A program made the translations under genes and the position numbers. 64,000 nucleotides of DNA from Rhypophila decipiens (lineage: Eukaryota; Ascomycota; Sordariomycetes; Sordariales; Naviculisporaceae): positions 164,125 through 228,124 of the forward strand of contig MU858092.1 in assembly GCA_033297075.1 (NCBI GenBank), written 5' to 3'. Below the pieces are notes generated by a model. The model did not search any database. It was not told the origin of the DNA and saw only the letters and a list, made by a program, of their open reading frames with translations. This document shows positions 1 through 13,020 of the stretch, in pieces; position 1 is the stretch's first letter, and each line of letters opens with the position of its first letter.

Positions 1-1573
1 TCTTGATGAAGTTGTCGTACTCCTCCTCGGAGATCTCACCCTTGGTGAACTTGTTGCGCTGGATACGGATCTCGGAGGTCTGGGGGAAAGAACCAATGGT
101 GGTGGTGGGGAAGAGAGGCAGCTTGAGGTGCTGCACCTGCTTCTGGTAACGGACATCGAAGGGAGACTTGCGGTTGTGCATCTCAGGGGTGACGGCCGCC
201 TGGCGCTCCTTGACCTTGGGGTCGTTGGTACGGGCAGACTCGGCACGAGACTTGATAGCGGCAGCGTTGGCATCAAGCTCGGCACGGACAGACTCGGCGT
301 CAACGACAGCCTTGGCGAGGATGGCAACCTCCTTGGTCTTCTCAGTGGCGAAAGAGAACCAGTTGTAGACCTCCTCAGGGAGTTTCTTCTCGCTGGCAAG
401 AGTGTGGGGAGTGTGGAGAAGAGAGCTGGAAGTGGCAACAATGACACGGTCCTGGCCGAGGGCCTTGATAGCCGTGTTGAGGAGCTCAAGGGACTTGGCA
501 AAGTTGTTCTTCCAGATGTTACGGCCGTCGACAACACCGGCAGAGAGGATCTGGTTGGGGCCGAGCTGCTTGAGGACGGGTTCGAGCTGCTCGGGGTTGC
601 GGACAAGGTCGACGTGGAGGGCCTGAACCTTGGAGAAGGCAGGGATGACATCGAAGTTGTGGACGATGTCACCGAAGTAGGTGGCAATAGTAATGGCGGG
701 CACATCACCAGCGGCGGCGATAGCCTCATAGGCGGGCTTGAAGGCAGCCTTGACCTCGGGGGAGAGGTCGTAGACGAGGACGGGCTCGTCAATCTGGACC
801 GCCTCGGCACCGGCAGCCTTGAGGGCCTTCAGGAGCTCGACGTAGACAGGGACAAGCTTGTCAAGGAGAGAGATGGGGTTGACGGTGGAGCCACGGTCAG
901 CCTTGCCAAGAGCAAGGAAAGAGACGGGTCCGACCAGGACGGGTCTTGTGATGTAGCCGGCCTCCTTAGCCTCGAGGAACTCGCGCACAGGCTTGGGGTC
1001 CTTGGCAAGGGAGAAGGTCTGGTTGTCTTGAAGAGTGGGCTTGACATAGTGGTAGTTGGAGTCGAACCACTTGACCATCTCCAGGGAGGGGACATCTACA
1101 CCGCCCTTTTGGTGGCCACGGCCCATGGCGAAGTACTCATCGAGAGTGTCGAGCTTCTGGGAGGTGTATCTCTCGGGGACAGCCTGGAAGCAGAAAGAGG
1201 TTAGACATTGACAAGCTAGGAGGGCGTGGCGGGAGCGTAGAAGCTTAGCTTACATTGAAGAGCTGAATGTGGTCGAGGATGTGATCATAATAAGCAAAGT
1301 CGTTGGAGGGAATGATGTCCACTCCAGCGTCCTTCTGGATCTTCCAGTGTGCCAATCTGAGTCTTTTGCCCTCGGCGAGGAGGTCGGTCTGAGAAAGCTT
1401 GCCGCCCCAGTAGGCCTCATTGGCCTTCTTGAGGTCACGAAGGACTCCCATGCGGCTGTACAATGGAGATGTTAGAAAGTCTGTTTCCGGCAATTCCGGT
1501 CCAATTGGCCCATGTGACAGGTTACGACGCAAGGGAAAACTTACGGGAAGCCCAAAACTGAAGACTTGACCAT
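1..1573 (-). CDS. MET6: Cobalamin-independent methionine synthase, 5' part (partial)
   Basis: This encodes 5-methyltetrahydropteroyltriglutamate-homocysteine methyltransferase, which makes the last step of methionine synthesis in the cytosol. Exons are 1545-1573, 1254-1455 and 1-1183. The 3' end lies beyond the left window edge. The start is MVKSSVLGFP, spliced to RMGVLRDLKKANEAYWGGKL, the typical MetE N-terminus whose KxxEAYW segment binds folate polyglutamate. Visible family blocks include GPVSFLALGKADRG, VQIDEPVLVYDLS, ATYFGDI and, near the edge, LPLFPTTTIGSFPQT, which opens the second barrel. About 465 residues of an expected 765-770 are present; the zinc-binding C-terminal barrel is outside the window. 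Both introns have GTAAG donors. The first exon is only 29 nt, so a plain ORF search misses the true start. The identification is secure. Confidence 0.96.
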
Positions 1574-3315
1574 TTTGATGTGTGTGTTTGATAGTATTGT
1601 GGAAATTCAGAAAACAGACTCTTGGAGGTAGGGTGAAGGAGAAATAGAAAGAAAATAGAAGGAGAAAATTTGTTGTAGATGGGGGAAAGAGGAGGAGGAG
1701 GAGAAGGAGGAGATAAAGAAACGAAAGAGAGAGGAACAGATGGAAGAGCATTGTCGGTGTATATAAGGACGGAAGGTGCAAGAGTGCTTGCGGGTTCGGC
1801 TCCTTGCTTCTTTGGGGTGGGGTTAGTGATACCCCACCATAAGACCTGACCGCCTCGACCAGCCTCTGCCTCTTTATCTGCATTTAATACTCTCTAGCCA
1901 GGTGTAAAGGTCGCTTTGCAGCTAACCATTCTGCATGCCCCTCCATTAGCGCCGCACCATCTGTCTTTGTCATTGGGTCTAGAAAACCATGTAAAAACTC
2001 AGCACCGGAGCTTCCTGAGAAAAGACCCCCAAATTCTCTCTGGCAAAGAGTCTCAGCGTCAGCGGTGTGAACCATTGCTGCCACTGCAGTCAGTCACAGA
2101 GACTAGTCACTGCAGATTCCTCTGAAATGATGTGACCGGCTTCCCCACCAGAGCAAGATCCCCGGGGAGGATAACCTGGGAGGAGGGCTGCGGGATCGGA
2201 GCTTGGGCCCGACCTCGAAACTTTGTCGGGGTACATTGGACTGCCAGCCGAGCTAAAGCAGAATTTAAAGAGATTGAATTGGCAGGAACTGGTGGGTCAG
2301 ACCCTTCGGACCAGAGGTGGGATCTGGGGCAGCTTGGCCAGCTCCTCTGTTAAGGCAGTGGTGATGGTTAGACAGTCTCCCAAACCTGTTAGAATGGCAT
2401 TTACTCCCACAAGTAGTATAACTGGAAGCTTACCAAGAGCCTAACATGATCCAGAAGATTTCCCTATTCCTTCCACAAGTGATACCTATCATGAGCCCAT
2501 CTGGTGTGTCCAAGCCCACCTTGAAAGAGGTCATTCAAAAGTGGGGTGCCTCATTGGGACCCAGGTTCCGTCATCCGTATCCGTATCCGTAACTGGATCG
2601 TGAAATGGCGTGCAAAGCACCTATTCTCTTAAATGTCCTGGAAGGAACCAAAGATATCTATCTATAAGAGGGATAGCTTATAGAAACTACCAGCCCAGTA
2701 TGCTGTATAGTGTAGGACTTGGAGGTGTGTAGAGACTTTATAGATGGCCTACGCTGTGTCTTTGAGCAGCAAAAGCTGAGGGTGACGTTTCACACCCGTC
2801 CTAGCCCGAGACGGCGGGGAACCCGACAGGGAACAGTGGGAGCCCACCGGTCCTCAGCCACAGGTGATAGGCAAGCCTCAATTTCCACTGTCTTGCGCGC
2901 CAGCCCGCCACAACAGTGTCCCGTGCCCCTATGCTTTGCTCAACCATGATTTTGGAGACAGCCTCGTCATCACGCCCCCTGTGAATGCTAATCCGTCCCG
3001 GAAACGCATTTCGTACATTTGCCCTTTTGACATTCTCCAGTATTCTTGTTTCTAGACTCTTCTTCCATCTTTGAGATACGCATCGTTTTTTTACTTTCCT
3101 TCTGCGACATAATCCCTCACCGTGCACCGAGAAACAGACGACGGGCGTTCAGGAACCGATTGGCTTGGCGCAATCTCCCAGCAATCAATCGAGACTCCAT
3201 CACCTTTGAGCATCGCCAAAAAGCCTCCTTTTTCTGGCTTCGTGTCCAATTTGAGTGTCTTCACTCACGCGCCAGGTTAACAAAGTGTTGGTGATGCGAT
3301 AAAACACCGCCCAAT
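1574..3315. other. Divergent intergenic region MET6/PAN1
   Basis: The region holds the promoters of both flanking genes. I see no convincing gene. Two small structures stand out: three tandem copies of ATCCGT at 2573-2590, and an inverted repeat with CTGCAGT/ACTGCAG arms around 2083-2115. The 3040-3315 part is a plausible PAN1 leader. Confidence 0.6.
1758..1766 (-). promoter_or_regulatory. Possible TATA element of MET6
   Basis: A TATATA-containing element lies about 190 bases upstream of the MET6 start codon. Between it and the ATG, the transcribed strand is strongly pyrimidine-rich, as in leaders of highly expressed fungal genes. Assignment is by position and motif only. Confidence 0.35.
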
Positions 3316-6300
3316 ATGTACTCGAATTCCAACTCGTACCTCGGCGGTAATAATAGCCTTCGACCGGGCCAACCGCAATATGGAGGCTCGTTCGGGGTGG
3401 GAGGAGGAGTCCCCCAGCAGCCTCAACAGCAGCCGTCACTCCAAGCGCAGGCGACTGGGTTTGCGCCCCAGCCGACGGGCTTTGGACAAACTCCTCTTCA
3501 GCAACAGTACACTGGGTATCCGGGTCTGCAGCAGCCTCAAGGGGGCCCTCAGCTCCAGCAGCAGTACACGGGCTACCAGCCTCCCCAGCAAGGCTTCCAG
3601 TCTGCCGTCCCTCCGATGCCTGCGATTCCCCAACAGTATCAACAACAGCAGTCGCAGCAGCAGCAGCCGAGTCCTTTCGCCTCCGCGCCGCCTGCTGCTC
3701 CTGCTCAGACACTTCCACCACCTCCGGCGCCTGTCAAGCCCCAGCCAACAGGCTTTGCAGAGATCGCGGCATCCTTTCAGACTGGCGGTACGGCAAAGCC
3801 AAAAGGACGTCGAGCTGAGAAGCAAGCCATAAAGATCCCGAATATCCGTTTGTCATTCATAACCGCGCAAGACCAGGCCAAATTTGAAACCCTGTTTAAA
3901 TCTGCCGTTGGTGATGGATCGCTTACCATGTCTGGAGACAAGGCGCGAGACCTGTTGCTGCGGTCTAGACTTGATGGAGACTCCCTTTCCCATATCTGGT
4001 GAGTGAAGGTGTTGTGAGAATGCTGCTGATCAAGCTCACGACTAATGACTGGGCAGGACATTGGCAGATACGACCAAAGCCGGACAGCTGTACTTCCCCG
4101 AGTTCGCGCTTGCCATGTATCTCTGCAACTTGAAGCTCACCAACAAGCCGATCCCCAACAGTCTGCCTGAAAATGTCAAGAACGAAGTGTCGAGCATGGT
4201 AGATATCATCAATTTTAGCGTTGCAGAGGACGCGGGATCTAGCTCGGCAACCAATGCTCCCGATTTTGGTGTCAGACAAAGCACAGCTACTCCCCCTACT
4301 ATTCAGCATCCCCAGCCGCAAGCCTCCAACTCCCAGATTCTCCAGGCTCAGATGACTGGATTTCCCGGCCAGCCAACTGGTTTCCCGGGCCAGATGCCAG
4401 GTCTTCAGTCGCAGGCAACGGGTTACCCTGGAGTCAATATGCAGGCAACTGGATACGAAGGACCCCGACCCCCGATGCCGCCCATGCCTACAGGCTATGG
4501 CTCAAGTTTATCACCGGCAAACGGTCCAGGGGGTATGGTAGCGCCGTTGAATGCTCAGCCGACGGGGAGACCTGGCCAGTGGGGCCTTGTTAATACCCCA
4601 GCAACCGGCCTACCCAACATCGATGCTCTCCAGGCACGTATGATGCCTCAGCAAGGACGTGAACAGCAAAACTATACAACTGCGGGATTGCAAGGCAACG
4701 CAAACATTCCGTGGGCAATCACCAAGGACGAGAAAACCAGGTATGATGCTCTGTTCCGGGCCTGGGATGGTCTTAATAAGGGATTCATTGGCGGCGCCCA
4801 AGCCATTGAGATTTTTGGTCAGAGCGGCCTCGACAAAGCCGATCTCGAACGCGTTTGGACTCTCGCCGACAACGGAAACAAGGGCCGCCTTGACATGGAC
4901 GAGTTCTCTGTGGCCATGCATTTGATTTACAGGAAGCTTAACGGCTATCCTGTTCCCAACCAGCTTCCGCCTGAGCTGGTCCCCCCCTCGACCAGGAACC
5001 TTAGCGCGTCCATTGGTACTATCAAGAGCTTGCTTCATCAGGAATCGGACTATAGAAAGAACTCTGGTGCCGCTCTTTTGCCGCAAAAGACTGGAGTCAG
5101 TTATCTCAAAACTCACTCCTTCAAGGGCAACGCTGGCTTTGGTGCTGGCCGCAAGGATGCGACCGTATTCAAGAATAACGACGACGAGGTCGGATACCGT
5201 TCCAGCGCACGTCGTAGAGTTGGGAACGGGTCTCCTCGTCCCGACTCACCTGCCTCTGCTACCTCTAATGACGAGCTGTCGCTTGATCAGCTTCGTAAGA
5301 AGATCAAGGAGAAACAAGTTCTCTTGGATGCCATGGACTTCAACGACGAAAAGAATGCTGAGGAGGACGACATGCTTGACAGACGAGATCGTCGTGAAGC
5401 CGAGGAACTATATCGCCGAATCAGAAGAATTCAGGAGGACATTGACAACCATCCAGATGCTTCCCTGGTTGGCGGTGATTCCGAAGCTGAACGACGAGCT
5501 CTCAAGCGCCAACTTCAAAACTTGACTGACAGGATTCCTCAATTGGCCTCTGAAGTCCGCAAGACTGAGAAGGCCATTGCTGACGCGAGATTAGAGCTGT
5601 TCCGTTTGAAGGATGCGAAAGCACATCCTGGCAGCGCCTCTGCCATCATTGGAACTGGTCCTGGCGGCACCATCACCGAGTCGGACAGACTCAAAGCTCG
5701 TGCCAAGGCTATGATGCAACAGCGAACGGCTGCTCTCACGGGCAAGAAGATAGATGTTGGCGGAGACGATTTGGACGCGCCGAAGAGGTTGGAGGAGGAG
5801 AGCATCAAGATCCGGACTGAGAAGGAGAATAATGAACGCATGGTGCGCGATGTTGAAGACAGCGTTCGGGACTTCGCCGCTGGTATTGAGGATAATCTGA
5901 AGGAGGGAGCTAAACACTCGACTTCGGAGCACGAGAGACGCCGTTGGGAAGACGCTCTTGGCGTGGAGGACGAGGTTCGCGATTTCATCTTCGATCTTCA
6001 ACGCTCCAGCCGAGCTACTCGGATCAGGGCGCAGGATCGCCAAGGTGGACGCAAGGCTGCCCAGGAACCCGTCCGAGCCGAAGCCCCGCCTACGGCCTCA
6101 TACGAGAGCCCGGCCAGCACCTCCCGCACATCAACTCCAACCGCAGCTCCGGCGCCGGCAGGTGGCTCCTACTCGTCGTACAAGACTCCCGAGGAGCGTG
6201 CTGCCTTCATCAAACAACAGGCCGAGCAAAGGATGGCCGAGCGGCTAGCTGCGTTGGGCATCAAGGCTCCCACTAAGCCTGGTGAGACGGCTGCTCAACG

Positions 6301-7844
6301 TATGGAGCGCGAGCGAGCTGAACGAGCTGCGAAACTGCGCCAGGCGGAAGAGGAGGATGCTAGACGCGAATCCGAACGACAGGCACGGCTCGCTGAGGAA
6401 CAGGGCCCGCCAGCCCCTGTTCAGTCTCCTAGAGGGGAAGCTAGGAAGCCCCCTCCGCCCCCGAGCAGAAAAGCGGCCAAGACCGATGACAGAAGAGCCG
6501 AGGAAGAACTTGCTGCCAAGAAGGCAGAGGAGGACCGCCTGGAGAAGGAGCGGTTGGAACGCGAGCGTCAGAAGCAAGAGCGCGCCGCTCAAGAGCTAGA
6601 GTAAGGCCGATTCTGACAAATTTTGAAAGACGAAATGACTAACTCTCTTGCTTAGGGATGGCGCAAAGGCACAAGAAGAAGAGCTTGCCCGGGAGCGTGA
6701 AGCAGCCGATGCGCGACTGAGGGCATTGGAAGAGCAGGTGCGCCAAGGCAAGCTGAAGAAGGAGGAAGAGAAGCGCAAGAAGAAGGCGGCACTTGCTGAG
6801 GCAAAGGACAAAGAGGCCAAGCTTGCAGCGCGACGGGCTGAGATTGAGGCTGCCCGAAAGCGCGAAGAGGAGCTCCGAAGACAGCTCGAGGCAATCGATG
6901 ATGATAGTTCGTCGGACGATGACGAGGGACCTCAGCAGATCACACCGCAAGCATCGACGCCTACCTTGGGTGGAAGCCAGGTCGGGGGCAGTCAGGAGCT
7001 AGAGCGCAAGGCTACTCCCCCGCCGCCAGCCCCAGTGGCGCCGGTCGTGTCACCTCCGCAGGTCGTCACTTCCAGCCCCGCTGCTGAGTCGGAGAGCCGT
7101 AACCCCTATTTCAGGATGATGTCTCAAACTTCTGAACCGACCCCAGCTCCAGCCGCCGCACCTCCTCCGGCTCCCGCAGCTGCACCACCACCGCCTCAGC
7201 CCGAAGTCTCGACCAACCCATTCTATCGCATGACGCAGGCAGTTGCAGCGGCTCTACCAAACCCGCTCGCTATCTCCAGGAAGAGGCCCGAGGATGACGG
7301 ATGGGGCAGTGACAAGGACGAGGATGAGGAAGACTCGGATGACGATAGGCCCGGTGGTAAGAGCGCCGCCCATCTCGCCTCGATCCTGTTCGGAACCATG
7401 GCCCCACCAAGGCCAATCTCTGCCTCTGGCGACAAATCTGCGTCGTCCCCGGTGCCTACCTCTCCCGATGCTTTCAGCTCGCCTATTTCTTCGACCCCTG
7501 CACCGCCGCCACCACCTCCCCCGATGCCCGGGACCACCCCCAGTGCTCCTCCTCCCCCTCCTCCGATGCCTGGTACCGGTGCGCCCGGAGCTCCACCGCC
7601 GCCGCCGCCGCCCCCGATGCCTCCATCTGCTGCACCAGGCGTCCCTCCCCCGCCTCCTCCTCCCATCCCAGGAATGGCTCCCCCGCCCCCACCACCTCCT
7701 CCCCCGGCAATGGGAGACATGCCGGCACCTGCGGCTGGTCGGCCTTCGGCACTGCTCGGCGAGATCCAGATGGGCAGGGCTCTGAAGAAGACTGTCACCA
7801 AGGACAAGAGCCAGGCAGCCGTTGCGGGTAGAGTTTTGGACTAA
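3316..7844 (+). CDS. PAN1: PAN1, EH-domain scaffold of the endocytic actin-regulatory complex
   Basis: Exons 3316-3998, 4057-6600 and 6656-7844 give 1471 residues, near the usual fungal length. Pan1 works with End3 and Sla1 at cortical actin patches, recruits endocytic adaptors and activates Arp2/3. Order of parts: a Gln/Pro-rich N-terminus with repeated Q-x-T-G-F/Y motifs; EH domain 1 at about 174-272; a second QxTG-rich linker; EH domain 2 at about 444-545 with the EF-hand-like loop [13 protein letters not shown]; long charged coiled coil at about 610-1120; an acidic SSDDDEG patch; two NP(F/Y) segments; polyproline runs at about 1357-1425; and a C-terminal WH2-like [13 protein letters not shown]. 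Several repeats fit LxxQxTG, the Ark1/Prk1 kinase target known in yeast. Both introns have clear branch sites (CTAAT, CTAAC). High confidence. Confidence 0.96.
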
Positions 7845-10800
7845 TTTGAGAGTTTATGCGGCTGTATGTGCCATGCATGCATGCGGTATGGGATGGTGTG
7901 GTTTGGGGTCGCGGCCACCCGGGTCGTCTCTTTAGCCCGTCTTGGGGCGGCCAGTTGCATGCGTACGTACCATGCTTGATGGGACTTTTGTTTACTTGGA
8001 TGACCGGTTGGAGGGGTGTGGTGAAGTGATGGGGACATTTTAGGGTCAAGTCAGGTCAGGGAGAGTGTGTAGGGGGATTATCACGTATGTAATTAGGTCT
8101 GTAGGTGGCTCGGTATCTAGGTGGGAGCGGCATGGTTAGGTGGCGGGTAGTTAGTCTTTGGTGTGGAATTCTACTTTTCATATTCAGCGTACATGATTTG
8201 TCACGTCTATCGTTGTTGCTCGTCGGGGGATTGATTGATGGATCTTGATGGATCAATCGCGTAGTCAACGGTGATCACCCATCTGGGGATGGCATTCAAC
8301 TGTTGGGCATCTTTATGAGGCATGTACTGTACGCGTGTCGTGGCTAGCTTATGGAAGTGTCGATCACGGTGATAATGTTAGTGGAGAGATGGTATCTTGT
8401 GGTCAAGGTAATTTACGTATCATGGAAAGGCACGTGGAACTATATTACAGCGTGGAGATAGATAGGTCTCTGTCCGTACTTTCTATATACCTTGAATCCT
8501 GACATACTTGCTTTTGCATAGTACTCGGAACTCTTGTTCAATCTTGTTCTTGCACTTGCACCAGTACTTTCTCTTGCCTCATGAATCTGTTGGCGCAGTG
8601 TTGACTGTCTGAGGTGGTGATGAAGATGATGAGTTGTTTCTCAGTACGTATCGAGTTTGGGACCTTGGTATCAACGGCAGTAAGACGACGACTGACCGAA
8701 TGGATGTGGTGTGTCCAGTCAAAAACAAAAGACAAGACTGTCAAAGTGGCAGGTAGATGAGGGGAGGCCCCTTGTGTCCCAAGCGGTTGGGTTAGTAGTA
8801 TGTATGTACACGCTGCCGTGGTATGACTGGCACAGTCAAGTCAAGTTGCCCGTTCTGCTCTCCCGGCCCGTTTTCCTATCCCCGAGACCTCAGGACTTTT
8901 TTCCATCAGGTCGTACTGGAACCGGAAGCGCGTCATGCGATACCATCCGTAGTGTATAATGGGTTTGATATACCCAGTCACTACCAGTTAAGAGGGCCAC
9001 TCACTGTGTTTCCTACTTTGCCGTAGTCTCAACTTCTCACGAGACTTTTTGACTACCCACTCACTATTCAGCTCTGCCGGGATAATTAGTACCTCAGGTT
9101 TGGTAAAGAGGTGCCGGGCAAGTCGGGATACTACACTGTATTTTACCGGGAGAGCTATAACCAGACCAGTGACTTTTACTACAACTATATCATTCCCTGG
9201 TATGAGATCAATGATAATCTTCATCAGGCATCAGGTTCGTATGGATACACGTGTAAGTGGCTAGTCGACTAGCGTTCTTTCCAACAGGTCTAGTTGAGGT
9301 TAGTGGGGGCCGTTTAATATGTTAATTCATGCGTTCACGTTGGCTCACGTTGGCTGTTAAGTTTGCTTGTTAAGTGTATACTAGTGTACCAACAAAGGCC
9401 GCCGTGTAGTTAGCTCGTCGCTGATCGATCGACTCATATCGGCCGCCGGGTCCAAAGAGCCAGCGACGGATATTCTGATCATCGTTTTCTCCCGAGGTAG
9501 ATACCTACCTACCCGGTTGGGAAAAGTAGTCGTGATATAAATCGGGATGTGCACGATATAGCTTGGTAGCTAGGCCCCACAATGGACCTCGCGTATGACT
9601 GATGTCCGTTTTGTTTGACCGAGGGCATGGTTGAGTGCTCGCTCGTCAATTGACGAGAGCTTTGGCAGGCTTTCTCATGTCCATATGTGCGGTGAATATA
9701 CCGTGTGGAAAATGTCAAGCTTCGGTGTGCTTCATGCCCGGGTGAGGCTGGGTTGGGTCGGCTGTTGGGCCTGGAAGGGTTTGAGGAAACTATCCGTCTG
9801 GATGATTCGACGTTTTCTGGAGTTTGCCTGATTGTCAAGAATTGATGGCGCTTACGATAAGAAGTAATGGTCGTTATCAAAAGGACCTAGAAGGACAAAA
9901 AAGAGTTCTGAAACGAGTTTGTGCAACGGTGGAAGCCATATCTTGCGGATCATCCATGTACGGCGGATGTACCGATGTTCAAACCTTGCGGGGAAGACGG
10001 CTTTTTCGAGGTGGATAGATCACGATTGGTACCTTTGAGGCTTGTGTCGCCCAATGGTGGTATCGTTTCTTCTGTTTCTCCGCTCGGATATGGTACCGCC
10101 TATGCAGGTCTCAACTCTCAAGTCAACGGTTCGGGTCGTCCACTAAATTCCTTTTTTACCCTTCTTTTCACACCTTGTTTTAATGTCAAGGGAGGAGCAG
10201 AAAACGTTACAAACGATGGTGGGATTATGACATAGGTCAAGCCCGTTCCATAGCCCATTTGCAGCCAATTTTTTTATCGCTCTTCCAAGGAATAAACGAT
10301 ATAAAATCGAGTGCTATCGCGATGTTAGCAGGGATATAAATCCCGATGGTGGAGCTGGCGAGAAAAGAGTCGGAACGCGGAGAACCCAAGGACAGCCGAG
10401 CCCAGAGTCCAGAACTGACTGGTGCACAGACGGACTCTTTTTTCCATGCCCAGCTGGGATTTCCACCGGGATTTGGTCATCTGAGGGGCACCGGTGGATT
10501 TAGGTCTCTCCAGGGAGGGTCAAGCCGAAAATCTCTTTGCTAACAGCCCTGTGAACAAGGCGTGCCAGGACCAGCTTGCGATCTGCCTCAGCGGTTTTCG
10601 GCAGAACAACCTGGCAGTTGTAAAACGGCCGGCCCTTGTACGGTTCTTTTTTTGTTGGTTTCCGGTTCGTGTGAGTCAGCGACTCAACGGGGAAAAGAAG
10701 AGGTCCGTGAGAAGAAGGGAGACGGAAAATTCTGGACGACGATGAAGAGAAGGGATGCGGGCACTTGCGTTTGAAATAGATTAGACTTCTCGCCGGTGCA

Positions 10801-12553
10801 CGCCTTCACCGCACCACGAGATATCCGCATACAAGAAGCATGTATCGGATGCACGATGGATACCGGTACTAGCTGGACTGACTGCCTTGCATGATGCCAC
10901 CTTCTGGAGCTGAATATGGATCCATTGCCCGCTTATCCTTAGTTGAGCAAACTGAAGGTGTGAGATGAACATGGACCGTGTTGAAAAATGTGCGTTCCAA
11001 GCAAGTCGGCAATGACAAAAAAAAGTTATCCGTGAATACTACCGTTTTGCACGATGGCATCTGGCTCAAGTAGCGCACATTATGGATGCCACGCTCGTCA
11101 TCAGTGGACCAGGCCGCCGTTATTGAGCCAATGATGTCACTTGAGAAGACCCGTCCCCAAGAGGAACTGCCCCGAAGGTCAAGGCCATCTGAGCGGCTGA
11201 AGGCAGCTTCCCTTCCTCTCTCTCTCTGCGATGAAGTTGGTTTCTCGATGAAGATGCCATCGACTTCGCCCACCGGCCTCAAGAATGGGTCATTTTGTGA
11301 ATCTGGATATCACATTCCAGAGAAAGGCTCTTGGGGGCGGACCTGGGAAGATTCATGCCGCCTTTTAACATGTCTCATCGTGTCGGTTCGATGAGGTCGC
11401 GAGAGCTGTTGGTGAGGCACGAACACTTTGAAAAGACGCGGGTTTCGGGCGGTCGTGAGCTTGTGGCCGGCCGGGGCTGCTTCTGATTGGCCAGATGCAA
11501 GATAGCGCGTCTTGGACGCGTAAAGACTGCGTAAACAATAAACGCGTTTTAGCCAATCATTTTGCGTTTTGCGACTTCATCCAGCACGGTCAGCGTCAAG
11601 ATGAGAAGCTCCTGTCCAATGTCTTCCAGTCGGCTCCCAGAAGTTGATTCTTTGGATGCTGTCGAGCTCTTTGATGATCCCCTCAGCGATCGAAAAAAAA
11701 TTGCTCCGCTATCCTTTCTTCCCCGCGGGAGGGGACTAAAAGGTCGACAGTTGGCGATAAAAAAGATTGGCGAGAAATTTAGGCCAAGTTTGTGCGACCG
11801 CTTGTGGCTCCATTGAGTCCATTCCGAACTGATATCCCATCCAGCCCGGACCATCAAGGCACCCAGCTAGGATTGTCAGGGATTAGTGCATTACACAGCC
11901 CACTTTTCTTGCAATCAGGAAGCGACTGCCCTCCCTTTCCCCGCTCCAAGGAAGAGATCCCCAGTGCCGTACCGTACAACTTTTCCATCTCTCCTCCTCC
12001 CGTATGTTGCTCTTCTCTGCACTTTTTGCAACAGCGTTTGGATGACCTGCGACGCACAGGCTCTTCTTGATGGCCTTGTAAAGAAGACATCTCATTGACG
12101 ACATCGCCGAGAAGGACATTGGGCAGACATTGCTTCACCTTGTCCGCTAATTCCAACGTCTGTCTGCCTCTGCCGCAGTTGCAGGCTCTAGCTCCCATTA
12201 AAGCAACGCCAGAAAAGCGCCATAGGCAGTGCGGATAAGCCCATAACGATCAACGACCCTGGTCGATTTCAGCTAAAGTCCCCACACTGGCACACTGGGC
12301 TGTCTTGCACTCTTCTTGGAACGGCGTGAGGTGTGCGTTGGCAAGCCGCGAGCCTGTCGACCAACCAATTCTCCAGGAACTCATCACCCTCGGACCTCCC
12401 ACCTCGCTTGTCGCCCCGTGTTAACCTGCATCTCTCTGCAACATCTCACACCCTCTAACCTCTTCTCATCTATTCCGTTATCCGTCCTCTAGTACTCCCT
12501 TTGCTCCTATCTTTCCACACGATATCTCTTTTTTATCGTCTCAATTTTACTCC
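7845..12553. other. Long gene-free stretch between PAN1 and the forkhead gene
   Basis: About 4.7 kb contain only short, unrelated open frames with no recognisable protein, tRNA or transposase. Small features seen are a near-inverted repeat of GATTGAT/ATCAATC around 8231-8258 and a tandem CACGTTGGCT pair around 9335-9355. From about 12300 the plus strand becomes pyrimidine-rich, consistent with the promoter and leader of the forkhead gene. Noncoding transcripts are possible but cannot be judged here. Confidence 0.55.
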
Positions 12554-12769
12554 ATGATCTGGTATTTCGGCCCTGCGCTGAGTTCCACAACTGCTTTCAC
12601 TCTTCCTGACGCCATCGCGCCGCTGCCAGAGGCTAGTCGCTTAGCTGACGGATACTCGTCCATTCACCGCCAATTCACGACGCTCGTCGAGTTCAGCACG
12701 GCTGTTGCAAGCCACTTCCATCCCTGGCCAGAACCCCCACCCTTAATTAACCGGTTACTTCTCGCCCAG
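12554..12769 (+). other. Upstream open frame/possible extra 5' exon of the forkhead gene
   Basis: An ATG-started 72-codon open frame (begins MIWYFGPALSS) ends at a strong donor, CAG|GTAAGC. Downstream lie a CTAAC branch site at about 12951 and acceptors at 12962 and 13014. Splicing to 13015 keeps the frame and fuses this segment to the forkhead protein through Ala-Asp-Met. Splicing to 12963 would instead end the frame and make it an upstream ORF in the leader. The region is therefore either a regulatory uORF with a 5'-UTR intron or an alternative N-terminus. Confidence 0.35.
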
Positions 12770-13020
12770 GTAAGCTGTGCGCCTTGAGCCTTGACGTTGG
12801 GCTGCCATCTCTCACTTCACTTCATTACTTCTCCTTCACAATACATCATCCATCGCACGAGGCCCCCTTCCCGCCTTGAGGCCACACCACGGGAGCGTCG
12901 TCGCTCTCCCCTTCGCCAGCGTTATATCGCCCAGTCCTCTCCCAGACTGCTAACTCGAGCAGAGCCAAATATCTGTGCAACTCGCTCGCGTCCCACAAGG
13001 AGCCCCATAGCCAGGCCGAT

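Noticed and set aside
128..1204. 358-codon plus-strand open frame
   Set aside because: Exact antisense shadow of MET6 exon 3; composition is Leu/Gly/Asp-rich without any domain.
7223..7807. Glycine-rich minus-strand open frame
   Set aside because: Mirror of the polyproline-coding part of PAN1.
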